A stretch of DNA of 64,000 nucleotides. Origin: Rhizomucor pusillus. Lineage: Eukaryota; Mucoromycota; Mucoromycetes; Mucorales; Lichtheimiaceae. The position numbers were made by a program, and so were the translations under genes. The DNA lies in assembly GCA_900175165.2 (NCBI GenBank), contig FWWN02000393.1, forward strand, positions 1-64,000. The letters run 5' to 3'. Of the stretch, positions 48,475 to 61,936 are shown piece by piece (the stretch's first letter is position 1; each line of letters opens with the position of its first letter). Under the pieces are notes generated by a model that worked only from the letters and a program-made list of their open reading frames with translations, was not told where the DNA came from and ran no database searches.

Positions 48475-49550
48475 CGCGACCGTCATGGATGGGCACAGAC
48501 CAGCATATGCAGCCACGACCAACTTCTTGGTATTTTGGTCAAACGCAGTATCAAGCCTCGAATGTTGTTCCTTCGGCACCATTTTTATCGCCTATTGCCA
48601 CATCGTCGCAAGCTCACGCGAGTGATAGCAATCCAGTGGCAATTAACACACACCTTTTGTTTGATCAGCAACAAGAGAATATCAACTTCGCATTTCCTCA
48701 GACATTTGACACTCTGAGACGGTCGAGTGAACTTGGCACACCATACGCAACAATGAATAATAATAATAACCATCGACTGTCATGGGCTCAGCAACCCCAA
48801 TCACTTTCTAGTACGACCGCCGAGGCGATTGCCAAGAACGAGCAAAAGGCCACACATGGACATTCAAGATCACGCTCAGTTCCTTACGCAGTTCCTTCAG
48901 ATACACCCACGGACCAAGCAGGAGGATTCATGTTCGACACCGTTGGCGCAACAACTGAAAAGCAACAATCAAACCATCGACCGTCACCGTTGCCATCGCG
49001 AGTTTCCATGGACGCTGACTCGTTTCAGAGACTTTCTTCTGCCATTGATACCGGTCAATCTCTGTTGTTGACAAAGAAATTTGTTCCGCCCAAAGCATCC
49101 AATAATCCATTCGAGAGCGGGATAGAAGATTCACCAAGGACTGAAAACGCCTCAGCTAATATATCGCACAACCATAGTCCATTTGCAGACGAAAGCGACA
49201 ATGCTAGCTTAGAAGCAAGTGCGCCTCCGTGGCCTAACATCAATGACAGACCTAACAAAGACAATGTATACCCGCCGCCCGTTCCCCCACAGTCAACTAA
49301 ACCCTTGTACCTCAAGTATGCTCGCAACTGGTTCGATCAAAACAACGTGATGCTACGGAGAACCCACAGCTACGGGACATCACACAAAACAAACAAACCT
49401 CACCCGGCAGATCCATTCAACAATGTTATCTCAGCTGACAATATTCCCGCAACAAAAGGTGCCAAGCTATTTGGGTCACCTACAGACTCCTCCTCAGTGC
49501 GACTCTTTAGGCATCGCTCTGACGGTTCCTCGCTGGCTACCAGACGATAA
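47724..49550 (+). CDS. EH-domain-containing protein with long disordered tail
   Basis: Three exons: 47724..48023, 48095..48218, 48283..49550; 563 residues. An EH-like EF-hand pair spans about residues 60-145 (AYRSWWKDLDPFNIGRLDNA, FLTGFGLAEYKLEQILALF, DELQFYAILRLVAHAQNGR). The rest is Ser/Pro/Asn/Gln-rich with a polyglutamine run (48436-48475) and several NPF motifs (NNPFESG, DNPFxx-like DPFNNV), typical ligands of EH domains. EH proteins act in endocytosis and membrane sorting by binding NPF partners; here the protein may also bind itself. The first intron must start GCAAGT at 48024 to keep LEQILALFKD in frame. The exact orthologue is unknown. Confidence 0.8.
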
Positions 49551-50011
49551 ATATTCATCATTCATACCCCTTTGTGGATTCTTTCACCTTCTTTCCTTCT
49601 AATATCCGCTTTGCTCTGTTATATTTCTCTCTAAATTTTTCACTACTACTTCTTGGCGATCGAAAACATGTGTTAATAGATGTCTCATAAATTCAATACA
49701 TAAACATAAGCCAAAGGTAAAAAATTTTTCCACATCGGCAAACATATAGCTTTTCATCGATCGATCGATTGAATCAGACAACGATGGACAAGGTTGTCTC
49801 ATCGGCGATGTCGACAGGCAGGACAACAAACAGCAGGGCACAATCATTTGTTTATTCCCTGGCGCTCGCCGCTCGATGCAACAAGGTCGATACATACTAT
49901 TCACCGTTCGAAGACTGTGTCTTACCTTTGTATTCAAGTGGGTTTCTGCATGAACTCATTGTATGCGATCCAAAAAGATGAAAAGAGTTATCACCAGAAA
50001 GATATAAATAC
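49551..50011. other. Intergenic, EH gene to GDSL pseudogene
   Basis: No gene supported. Contains a short CGAT tandem (49757-49769). Confidence 0.4.
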
Positions 50012-50812
50012 ACCAGGGTTCTGGGAGACCTGGGAAGCATCAATTACTTGCATTTACGTACATCAACAAACAACAAACATGCGCCCTGCAGCTTCCCTCC
50101 GTCTCCACCATATTGGAAAGGCCGGTTTTCGAACGGTCCTACGTGGCTCGAGTACGTTGCCGAGAAGATTGATTACAAGGTAGTCAACTTTGGTCACGGT
50201 GGTGCGACTACCGACAACGCACATGCCTACTCTGAATTCAACGGCTACGTTGTGCCGGGCGTCTTGCAGCAAGTTGAGAACCTCCCGGTCGACGGCGCAG
50301 AAGACGACCTGTATATCATTTACATTGGCTACAACGACCTGAATGGTATTGTCAACCCAGATCAGTACAAGATTGTCAAGGAAGGTTACACAGTCGATGA
50401 TATGTGATCGATGGTGTCATCAAGACGATCCACAAAATAAAGGAAAAGTACAATGGCAAGCAATTCTGTATTTTCAACGCGCCTCTCGTCGATGCCTGGC
50501 CGGTCATCAAGGACTAGGACAAGGATTGGATGCGCAAACTCATCAAAGAGTACAGCTCAGGTCTCGAAAAGAAAGCAAAGGAAATTAACGGCATCGAGGT
50601 CAAATTCGTTGACGACCACTCGTTCTGGGAGGATGTCTTGGCGAACCCTCTCAACTGACAATGGACCTTGCATCCCTGGCATCGGTAACACCGACGAATG
50701 TTCTGATCTTGAGAAGCACTTTTTCTGGGATAGCTATCATCCAGAAGCCAAGACGCACAAGGCTTTCGGTGCTTGGGCATTCAAAGAACTCAAGAAGAAT
50801 TACGATTTCTAG
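50012..50812 (+). pseudogene. Broken GDSL/SGNH-family esterase
   Basis: Reads as a secreted SGNH esterase/lipase in pieces: PSPPYWKGRFSNGPTWLEYV, VVNFGHGGATTDNAHAYSEF (Gly block), IYIGYNDLNGI (Asn block), IKEKYNGKQFCIFNAPLVDA, and the C-terminal Asp-x-x-His block FFWDSYHPEAKTHKAFGAWA. Lesions: the N-terminus with the nucleophile GDS(L) block and signal peptide is eroded (only RVLGDLGSINYLHL near 50016 hints at it), a frame slip at about 50405, TAG at about 50516, and a further stop and slip near 50658. It cannot make the full enzyme. Confidence 0.85.
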
Positions 50813-53148
50813 TCCTTTTACTAATATCCTCATATTACTTATCAACCAAATAAATGATGGGAACTACATTTGAATTATCCGAATGCACAATTACCATTGA
50901 GAAACAACGGGTAGACTGGATTAGCTTAGTTTGTGGCGGATTTATACATATTATCTGAGTATACATCTAAGCCTTTTACTCATTGATATACATGCATCAT
51001 GCTTACAGCTTCTATTCAGTAGAAGTGCTATGTGCAGAGAAAACGAGCAATTTCCATTACGTATAACCGTCCGTTTTTGGTGGCCACACTACTTGGTGCG
51101 TTCACTACACTGTATGCACATAATATCGCAAAGGCCGATGAGGTCGTAAAATCAAAACACGACTGTTTGTTTTATCGTAGACCGCAGAGTGCTCCCATAT
51201 AATACAAAGGATCAGAGGAAAATGCAGAATGTAAAGTTTCTGTGCGCATGTCTTAAGATGGAATCCTGCTCTAGACTACTAGCCTCCTGCTCCACCCGAG
51301 AATCCATCCCTTGACGCGTGTACGAGGAGCGTCAACGAATTTGACGCCTTCAAGACTTTGCTATAATGTAGCTACCTCGATTTTCCGTATTAAATAATAT
51401 CTTTGAACTGCCCCATGTCATAAATTCACCCAGCCTTCATATGATACCAAACAGCCAGGTTTTGCAACGAGGCTGGCCACCAGACTTGCACGGGGGATCC
51501 ACTGGCCTCATTCATCGTCGCAGCAGCCTTTATCGTTCAAGTCAGAGCCGCTTTTGTGTCGACTATAGAAACTATTTTTATAGCTATCGTATTTGTAACA
51601 TAGGCTTCGACAAGTTTACGGATGTGCATGCCAACCGTAGCTACAGTAGCCTGCGTTTTCTTAAGCTCTGTCAAAGTTTGTCACAACAGCTCTTTCGTTG
51701 AGGACCAGACTCTTGTCATCATCAAATATACTCTCTTTACCGCGCAGGCTCTTTATTGACACTGATGTCAATAATCTTAGTATTATTTTTCTCCATCGCC
51801 ACAAAACCTTGGAGTTTGTTTTCCCTTTCCTTTTTCTGAGCATCATTACGTCAAATCTCTTGGGGTGGGCTCTTTTCGTTCTTGTCCTGTCACTCCACCT
51901 TCACTCCCATTTACTTTTGGATTTTATATCGAATGCATGATTTTGATGTGAGATTCTGTCTTTACAGCTTTCAAGGAATCTGTACATGCTGCATTTGTAC
52001 CTGCACGCATCCGAAGGTGCTATTTTGATCACACAGAGTGTATATTTACATTCATTGACGTCAAGCAAACCCTCCTCCAGGAGGCCATCCAGAATCAAAG
52101 AGCTTGCGCCTATTCCGTTAAACACGACCCACTTCTCTGCATTTGAAGCTTGAAATATGTAGCATTTTGCTTCTCAATCCGTGTGCTCTTGGCATCCTTG
52201 AACTCCAACCACACTGCTGTTCTCTAAATGGATTGCCCAAATAAGCAATCAATCTTGCTAAGTTTCACCCGGGATTTCTAGGTCTTGCTACTAGGTTGTC
52301 AGTAGCCATACCGATAGACCAAAACAACTGTACATCACTTTTTTTCAGCTCGTGCATCAAGCTAATTCCCCATCGCTTGGCTTCTGTACGAAGGAGCCTC
52401 CGCATATGATGCGTATCTGAGTGCTGTTTATGATAATACGTAACACACCTTAATACATATATTTTGGACTTATTGGAATACTCTGGTATATACAATGTTT
52501 CGAGTGGCATATCGATGCCAGTGTGGATCAGATGGCTGAGGCAGAAAGATATTATAACTCAGTTATTCAGCATTTAGCTGTGATGTATATGTGCAGTCGT
52601 TGCGGCATTACAACTGCCGTCGACACGGGTCGTTTGTTAAGAGAGATGAAGTACTAGAATGCTGCCTGATAGCAAGCAGTACGTATAGGCTTAGATGTAG
52701 GACATTTATATATCTTAAGCGGTGACTTGGATCTGTCCAAGTCTATGTTTTGTGACATTGAGGGCGTGAAAATCGGCTGCATATTTCGAACACTTGTTAT
52801 CCTCCAACTTCGTTGGAAGAAGAGTGTGTAAAAGACAGATGATTAAAAATTTAGTTCCAGCGTCTTATAATATGCAAACGCAGACTCAAACTTTTGAGTA
52901 GAAATCTTGTATTTCGCAAGATCTGATCGATAGCTACACGTTTTTGTTTCAAAAGGAACGATTACCTGTTGCAAAAGACTATATAATGTATGTCCCATGC
53001 AAGTCTGAGCAGTTTCCACGAGAACTTGAAGCAAACTAATAAAAGTTGTCAAAATAACTATCTGCGGCATGCAATGTGGAACGAACGGCGCGCGGTTGGT
53101 GAGAACGAAAAATTTCGTTCTTATCCACCAGATAGATAGGTCTTGTCC
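50813..53148. other. Gene-poor region holding repeat copy 2 and transposon-like fragments
   Basis: Contains the inverted repeat copy (51300..51771). A minus ORF around 51901..52130 (VVFNGIGASSLILDGL) shares ~49 bp with 28965..29013. A second minus ORF at 52265..52510 is unrecognised. Nothing supported from 52520 to 53148. Confidence 0.4.
51300..51771 (-). repeat. Dispersed repeat, copy 2 (inverted)
   Basis: Reverse complement of the repeat at 37052..37520. Its palindromic end reads TTGACATCAGTGTCAA on the minus strand, differing from copy 1 at two paired positions that keep the palindrome perfect. Confidence 0.85.
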
Positions 53149-54231
53149 ATGTCAACTACATCCTCCTCAGGCATAACCGCCGATTCATTCAGTTTTCGAC
53201 GGACACCACACGCACCCGTGCGAAGGAAGCCTAGGACTGCCAGTTCACAGACTCGCAGGACTACAACAACTACTCGCAGACAGAACGAAAACGTTTCTAG
53301 AGCGAATTCAGGACCTGACGTTACTGATTCAACACAACCAAGTAGCATTCTAAATGGGATCGTTGTATTCATTGACAAGTCCTTGTGGGAAGAACAGCGG
53401 ATCGCACGATTGGCGACGAACATGGGGGCAAAAGTGGTGGAGGATATGAACAAGTCTGTAACACATATCGTGCATGGGCCAAGTGGTGCTCCTTTAGCGC
53501 AGCCAAGTTCCAAGCAACGTCTCCCGCGACTTGTATATCAGGCTCTGGAACGCAATATTTGGGTGGTCTCGCCGGCATGGGTGGAAAAGTGTTTTGAACG
53601 GCAGAAAAAGCTACCTGAGCTCTATTTCCCCTACGATACAGATTCAAAGGATGGTGTATGCCGTTTGCGCGTAGATGATTTTGAAGGCGGCCGTCGCGTG
53701 GTTGATGATAATCCATTTAACCTTGCAGCGGAAGAGATTGAATCATCTACAGACGATGAAGGCGATGTGGCACAAGAATTCGATGCACCTCCAACCATAG
53801 ACAATCCTCACGAACCCGAAGAGACACCTGCAACTACGCTCAGCGAACCAGAGAACACCGAAGATGTTATTACGTCTGTTCGGAAAGAAACGAGTAACAA
53901 CGACGCACGACGCTTACGCCGAGAGAAACGAACCGCAGAAATAGCAAAAATACTGCAGGCCGTCAAAGAGACCCGGAAAAAAGAACTGGATAAGCAATCG
54001 AAAGGACAAGGGGAAGAGAATGAAGCACCGCTTTTTGTCGAGCCCAAGCTAGGTGATATAGTACTTCCAGAAGAAGAGCATCTGGAAATCTGGTATGGGA
54101 ATCAATCTTTCCACTACGATTCTCAGCAAAAGACAAGACCAACTACGGTAACGGATGTAAATGAAGCATCTCCTAGACGGAGCAGTCGGGTCGCTGTCAC
54201 CAATGCCACCAAACGGCTGAAAAGGAAATAA
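53149..54231 (+). CDS. BRCT-domain nuclear protein
   Basis: Single exon, 360 residues. A basic Ser/Thr/Arg-rich N-terminus (RRKPRTASSQTRRTTTTTRR) precedes one BRCT domain at about residues 65-160: LNGIVVFIDKSLWEEQRIAR, NMGAKVVEDMNKSVTHIVHG, and the Trp-containing VVSPAWVEKCFERQKKLPE. After it come an acidic region, a long charged helix (RRLRREKRTAEIAKILQAVK) and a basic C-terminus (KRLKRK) that could be a nuclear signal. BRCT domains bind phosphoproteins in DNA damage and replication control. No further domain identifies the orthologue. Confidence 0.8.
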   Translation: MSTTSSSGITADSFSFRRTPHAPVRRKPRTASSQTRRTTTTTRRQNENVSRANSGPDVTDSTQPSSILNGIVVFIDKSLWEEQRIARLATNMGAKVVEDMNKSVTHIVHGPSGAPLAQPSSKQRLPRLVYQALERNIWVVSPAWVEKCFERQKKLPELYFPYDTDSKDGVCRLRVDDFEGGRRVVDDNPFNLAAEEIESSTDDEGDVAQEFDAPPTIDNPHEPEETPATTLSEPENTEDVITSVRKETSNNDARRLRREKRTAEIAKILQAVKETRKKELDKQSKGQGEENEAPLFVEPKLGDIVLPEEEHLEIWYGNQSFHYDSQQKTRPTTVTDVNEASPRRSSRVAVTNATKRLKRK

Positions 54232-54726
54232 CAACAGTTGATATACGTCGATCTTTTTACCTGTCATATAGCCCAGTCAGCAATGTATATATACCCGTCA
54301 TTAGTTTATAATTCGATTATTTATCCGTTCGAATTGCTCGAAGACTTTATGCTCCAACTGAAACCTTGCATTACTTTTTCCAACGACCGAGATCACATGA
54401 GCGATCCAGTTTCAGGTACACCCGAAAGTAATGTCGCTCCCGGATGAGAAATTATTGTTCCCGGTTTCTCACGGTAGATTTCGCGTGCTGGCAAACCAGA
54501 TGTCGCATAATCTAGAGCTCATTCGCACTATATAAAATACGTCAGCTTTTCTGGCGCCAAAGAAGTCTCTGTGAGGCCTTCGACGGTTTGACCACATCGA
54601 CCTCAGCGTTGCATAGACATTTGGTCAATAAATACTGTTTGATTTTTAATTGGAAAAGCTTCCTATAGCAAGGAACTCTGATCGTGTTGTAGCCTTAGGG
54701 AAGGAGAAATTGAAGAGTGAGAGAGA

Positions 54727-55308
54727 ATGCAAGACTTAGATTTCACTAAGAATTGCGTTTTTATTGATGAAGCTGGATTCAGCTTACATACTCGAAGAAA
54801 CTTTGCTCGTTCTTTGAGAGGTGAGCCAGCAAAAGGTACTGTACCGCAAAAGGGAGTTACCATCACAATATTAGGTGCCGTCTCTGAGGCTGAAGTGATA
54901 GATAATCGGTGAAAAAACCCTGAAGCAGCGTCTACATCCGAAAAGAGAAAACTTGACGAGAAAGAAGCAAAGAACGTCAATGGCCGAATTGGCATGCGAG
55001 CAGAACACTACTTGTCTTACATCTCAAACGTAATGGACGTGTTGGATAAACATGATATGAAAGATCATTGTGTCGTGATGGACAATGCACCAATACATAC
55101 TCCAGCCGCGGTTCGCAGTCTGATAGAGAGCAGAGGCTACAAGTGTCTATACTTGTCTCCCTATTCTCCAGTTTTAAACCCTATTGAAGAATTCTGGTCA
55201 AAGGTAAAAGTAGGTGCCAGGAGAAATGCACTGGAAGTTGATGATCGGCTTACCTATCGAATCTGTGATTCCGTGAATAAAGTGACGAGATCAGACTGCC
55301 AAGCCTGA
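54727..55308 (+). pseudogene. Transposase, DDE_3/IS630 type, one in-frame stop
   Basis: One frame with TGA at 54910. All three acidic catalytic positions are visible: Asp in NCVFIDEAGF, Asp in CVVMDNAPIHTPAAVRSL, and Glu in SPVLNPIEEFWSKVK. The N-terminal DNA-binding domain is not found upstream. It likely cut and pasted the element whose inverted repeats flank it; it is now probably inactive. Confidence 0.85.
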
Positions 55309-55867
55309 TTAAGCATGCAACATCCTTCTTTCCTCGTTGTAAGAATGAAGAGAGAAATCTCTGAACTAGAGTTCATCAAAGACGAGCCTGGTCAAACGTC
55401 GCCAGAGAACACATGAAGACGAGTGTAAATAGTATGTGCGGCACACACTTCCATTGCATTTCCTTACCTCGACATTGAAAAATGCTCGTCAATGCAACAA
55501 GTCACACCAACACTGGTTGCCGAGGGAAAACGCCTGAAAAACAATTTCAATGAGCATTGTTGATTCAATGACTTTATCTTCTGAATTCATCCTGGTGGAA
55601 GTGGGTGGTAGAAGTTGAAAAATGGACGGGAAAATGTCACATGGCGGCTTTGATGGAAACGAGCTCACTATGCTGAACTTCAAAAATCGGCCCCTCATCG
55701 AATCGTCCATACCAGGCCATTGTTTTCAAGAAGTTTGTAGACCGTAAAATATATAAAAAGAGGAACCCTCAATGAATAAAAGAGAGAATGGGTTTTTACC
55801 ACCAAGACGAAAGTGACGTAAAAGGTTGATATGAGGAATTTATTTCTGAAGAATCCTCCCCATCTCG

Positions 55868-56880
55868 ATGCTTTTAACCGCAATCATTGGAGTGGTGGAA
55901 GTGGACTTGGCTGAGTGTGAATTGCCAGTCAACCGTTCCTTGAACCTGAAGCATTATCGAAACAAACTTGAGTTGCTCGAAATGCCAACGAGCATTTCAA
56001 CGGAAGGAAGAGCTTCGGAACACAAATTTCGCGAGTATATTGAACATGTCAACGTGTTGAAGGATGGAGGTGGGTTGCATTTACTGCAGGATAGCATGTA
56101 AATTCAAGAGACGGGTTTCCACTATCGAACTCCTTTTTGTTTGTGTCAGACAGAACAGACATTTCGTATGTCCATTTTCGGAGTGCAGTAGCAATTGCGG
56201 CTTCACTGCTGCGTTCAAGAAACACCTCCGGGAGAGTCATGATGCTGATATTAAGTATTTTGACGAGGAAAGTCAGCAAACTCAAACGGGAACCAAACGG
56301 CCGCATGGAGACGATCAAATGGCGACAAGTCCAGAGAATAATGAAGAAGATATGCTTTTCAACTGAACCTACTGCAACACCAGTGAACACAAGTCTTCGC
56401 CACGACGACGCGGTCCTTGCTGCATCCGACGCTCTTTGCGCGACCGCAGAAGAGCAAGAACAGAAGATCCTTTTAGCGCGCTGTGGCAAGTGGCATCCGC
56501 TGGCACTCATCACTGAGTACAGACTTTCGACATTTCACATGCTGGCAGGTGCACAAACTGTCTCACAGATCCTGACTGCTCAACCGAAGGAGAATTTCGA
56601 GTGCCGCTTGCCATGCATCTCCCAACAGATCATTGCAGCTTGAACAACACGACAACGGACAGCTTCTTACGCCATACCTTGCAAAATGACATTTTCGGAG
56701 AAAAGCTGAAACAGAGTATGTTCGTAGAGATGAGTGGTGAACTTGCCACACTATTGCAAGAGGACTGGATGCTTTCGCCTCAAATGCGATACGTCACACC
56801 AAAACTATTCAGTGGTGCCATACTTGTTGAAAACCATCAAATCTTAGGAGGTCATCCATGTCCTTATGTCCATCGATAGG
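55868..56880 (+). other. Transposon-internal ORFs with a zinc-finger-like segment
   Basis: Three plus-strand frames in series without clean joins: about 55868..56101, 56154..56366 and 56360..56880. The middle frame contains FVCPFSECSSNCGFTAAFKK and HLRESH, a C-x4-C ... H-x4-H pattern like a C2H2 or BED finger. The third reads AEEQEQKILLARCGKWHPLA. Function unknown; may be a second element-borne protein or captured host sequence. Confidence 0.4.
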
Positions 56881-57754
56881 CAATCGGGCTACCGTCTCTG
56901 TTGCCGATCGACCGACATCCTTTAAAACTACTCCATCCTACGAGACAGAGGATCGCCCTTGAGAAATCTACGGACGCTTAGGATATCTACGATGTCCAAG
57001 TCTCTGGTTGTCATCCCGGATTCCTCTTGTCATTCGGGAGGGGACTATCTCCCTACACATCATGTAGACGCATAGACTGCCAGCGGACAAAAACACATCC
57101 GAGATTATAACGACGTTGCACGTTTTCCTTACTAATTAACTGTGTGGAAGCGTGCGGCCGCCTAAAGGCTATTGATGCGCACCATGAGCCATTGTGGCGG
57201 TCATCATCATAGCCAAATGAGCTCAGCAATCGTTATGATGGGATTAAAGTTGTGATGGATGCAAATGACCAGTCGACAAAGCTATTGATTGGGAGACAAA
57301 CATCAAATCTTCTCGTGATATCAAGTATTTTACTGAACAATGGCCAAAAGAACATCCAAGTAGGGCCTAGCACAAAGGGCTTTATTGTGAAGGATCCGCG
57401 GATCTACTTAGACTCTGAAAGCGTGGCAGCGTCAAAACATCTCTTCGACGAGAGCGACAAATGCTAGGGCATAGATCCGCATGACGTCACGGCGCAGTTG
57501 CGTCAAGTTCGATCGAAGTTTCACCGCCTTTCAACATACACCCTTTGCCGTGCTAGCTCATCGACAACCAATGTTTTAACGTGCCGACCTTTCACAATTT
57601 GGATATTGGCGAATCTTCCCAAACTGTCGAAAGCCTCACAGAGACTTCTTTGGCGCTAGAAAAGCTGACTTATTTTATATAGTGCGACATGAGCTCTGGA
57701 TTATGCGACATAATTTCTAATCCGGGAGCGACATTACTTTCGGGAATGAGTGTA

Positions 57755-58700
57755 CAAAGATCGTGTAGAGTTCTGAAGTAACTTCATTATATAGTCAAGG
57801 CAAGTCTACGGACAGCCATCTCGAGGTTTACACGTCGGAAGAAATATACTGGTTCCAATTATCCAAGCTTTTAATCAATGCTCCTCATGATCTTCTGCAT
57901 TTTCATTGTCACTAAAAATTTAAAATTTACTAAGAGGCTGAACGGGCCGTCTTACGGCTGTTGCTTTTCTGAGGATACGGAGCAATGTATCCGTTTCGCT
58001 ACCTTTTCTCTTCGTAATTTCTCCATGGCTTCCTGGATTATAAAACATCCGGTTTCTGCCACAAGGATGAGGAGCACAAAAGTAATTTTACCTTTGATCC
58101 AGGACAATGTAGCTATAGAATCAAGGAATTCTCTCTGTGCCGCGTATGGGCAGCTCCGGGGCAGGGAGGAAGAGGAATTAAAACGCTTACACTAGCAGAT
58201 TAAATTGATGTTTTGTAAAACGACGATGCCTCCTTTTGATTGTATTTCCGAATGAATGCATGCTATATATCAGATTCTCCAATTGATAACGGAATGCACT
58301 ACATGGGCTGACCAGCGTGTTGCTGGCCTCAAGAATCCATGAAATATATTGGGAGGCTAGCTCTACAGCCCCTTGGAAGAGATTGCTGCTAACACGAGGC
58401 GGCGGCGGCAGTAGCAGTAGCAGCAGCAGCAGCAGTTGACCGCCCCTAAAGTCAACTACCAGATTTGAGCAACTTTACCCGCTATTGCAGCTCCTTTCTT
58501 TCCGTGTACTGTCCACGTAACTGCTATATAGAATTTCCCAACTTTCCAAGGAGTATGTGTGAACTTTTGTTATCCACTTTAACAATCATTTCAGGTCGCG
58601 TTGAGAGGGGGTTGATCTCAGATCACACATTTGATTGGTCCCTGGTAGTGGATAGGGCCGCTGGTAGCAGAAGTGTGCACTTCATCAACTTTGCTCCATC
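57755..58700. other. Intergenic, transposon to coactosin gene
   Basis: No supported gene; ORF 57878..58195 has no recognisable content. Includes the GCA microsatellite at 58398..58437. Confidence 0.5.
58398..58437. repeat. GGC/AGT/AGC trinucleotide microsatellite
   Basis: Runs of CGG, then CAGTAG, then CAG units, about 265 bp upstream of the coactosin ATG. Confidence 0.85.
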
Positions 58701-59220
58701 ATGTCTTTGAACGTTTCCGACCCTGCCATCGTTGAAGCCTACGAAGATGTCCGAGACGACAAGACAGCGACGAACTGGGCCTTTTTTGATTTCGCCGATG
58801 GCAAACCGGATCGGCTCAAGGTTGCAGGCAAAGGCGAAGGAGGGTTGAGTGAGTTCCTGGCTCAACTCAAGCCCGAGATTGCAGGCTGGGGTTACGTGCG
58901 CATGAACCTTAGCAACGACGAGTAAGTCTATAGAAACAAAAGAGGGCCAGTTCGGATAGGACTCAATTTCTCGTTCGGTCGTTCGCCAAAGATATTCACA
59001 GCGTGTAAAGTTTATTCTCGTACCTTGGTGCGGTGAATCAGTTGGCATCATGCGCAAAGCGAAGCTTAGTATCCAGATTGCTGACGTGAAGAATGTTCTT
59101 CGCAACTACCACATTGAAGTGCCAGCGTCTCACGTGAATGATCTTGATGAAAAGGATATTATGACAAGACTGCGTCGCGCAGGCGGTGCAAACTACGACA
59201 GACAGTCTAGCAACTATTAA
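58701..59220 (+). CDS. Coactosin-like actin-binding protein (ADF/cofilin fold)
   Basis: Two exons: 58701..58921 and 58992..59220; 149 residues, the normal coactosin size. One ADF-H domain fills the protein: SDPAIVEAYEDVRDDKTATN, WAFFDFADGKPDRLKVAGKG, YVRMNLSNDEYSQRVKFILV, WCGESVGIMRKAKLSIQIAD. Coactosins bind F-actin and counter capping rather than sever. The intron interrupts the Glu codon of SNDEYSQR. No defect. Confidence 0.93.
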
Positions 59221-61244
<2,024 letters not shown>

Positions 61245-61936
61245 GCAGTGTGTAAAAACAATCTTGTCCCTTAAATCCCGTTTCCTTATATTCCTGCATT
61301 CAACTGTATTTTTGCTCTAGTCATCATGAATTCCATCCAATTCAACATCAACATCCTAGTACGGCGGGACTGTTTGTAGCTGTTAAATAAATTTAATTTG
61401 TTGATTCTTAGCAAGTATATATCCTTGTCGCTGGGATTGATTGGGTAAGGATACACCGCTCTTATTGTGATCACGCTTTGATATCCAAACGAATTGAGCG
61501 AGACACACGAACTGGGCTTTGATGCAAGTTCGGCTGACAACCTTAATATGGAAGAACTTTCGGCTTGAACCTTGTAAATGGGGATCGAGATCCTTTGCAA
61601 GCACCGTGATGTCAATGGGAATATTTATTTACATTTTCTTTCCACCACTGCCAAGTACGGGCGCGCCGCTTTGTGATCGACAGAACAATGCATCGAAGAA
61701 AGCAGAGAAGGGTCGCCGAGATGGACGCACCAATGGAAACAGCCGTTGCCAAGCTGCACGGTGTAATAAAAGGACAACCATCATTGTTAATGAGGAATAT
61801 GCACAACACAACAAACAAATGATGCTTGCACCAGCCAGCTAGCCTAGCAACCAGGTTGCACAAGGCAGTAAGCGGTGGTGTAATTTGCAAGTTGGGCTCT
61901 TCTGCATTTTCTGTCGCTTTTCGTCTCCGTTCTGTT
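61245..61936. other. Intergenic, SAHH 3' side to Rab4
   Basis: About 690 bp; small ORFs on both strands (for example 61519..61842 +) lack domain content. No element recognised. Confidence 0.4.

Larger units (their letters stand above)
54419..57752. mobile_element. DNA transposon (IS630/Tc1-mariner superfamily) with long terminal inverted repeats
   Basis: Ends are inverted copies over about 140 bp of matched sequence: left CCCGAAAGTAATGTCGCTCC from 54421, right its complement ending at 57744. Further match runs through GCACTATATAAAAT and GCGCCAAAGAAGTCTCTGTG to about 54590 / 57622. The left copy has a ~45-nt insertion. TA dinucleotides sit just outside CAC... on both sides (54417-54418 and 57753-57754), the target duplication expected for this superfamily. 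Inside are a transposase with one stop (54727..55308) and ORFs with a zinc-finger-like segment (55868..56880). At 3.3 kb it is longer than a simple mariner. Confidence 0.85.
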
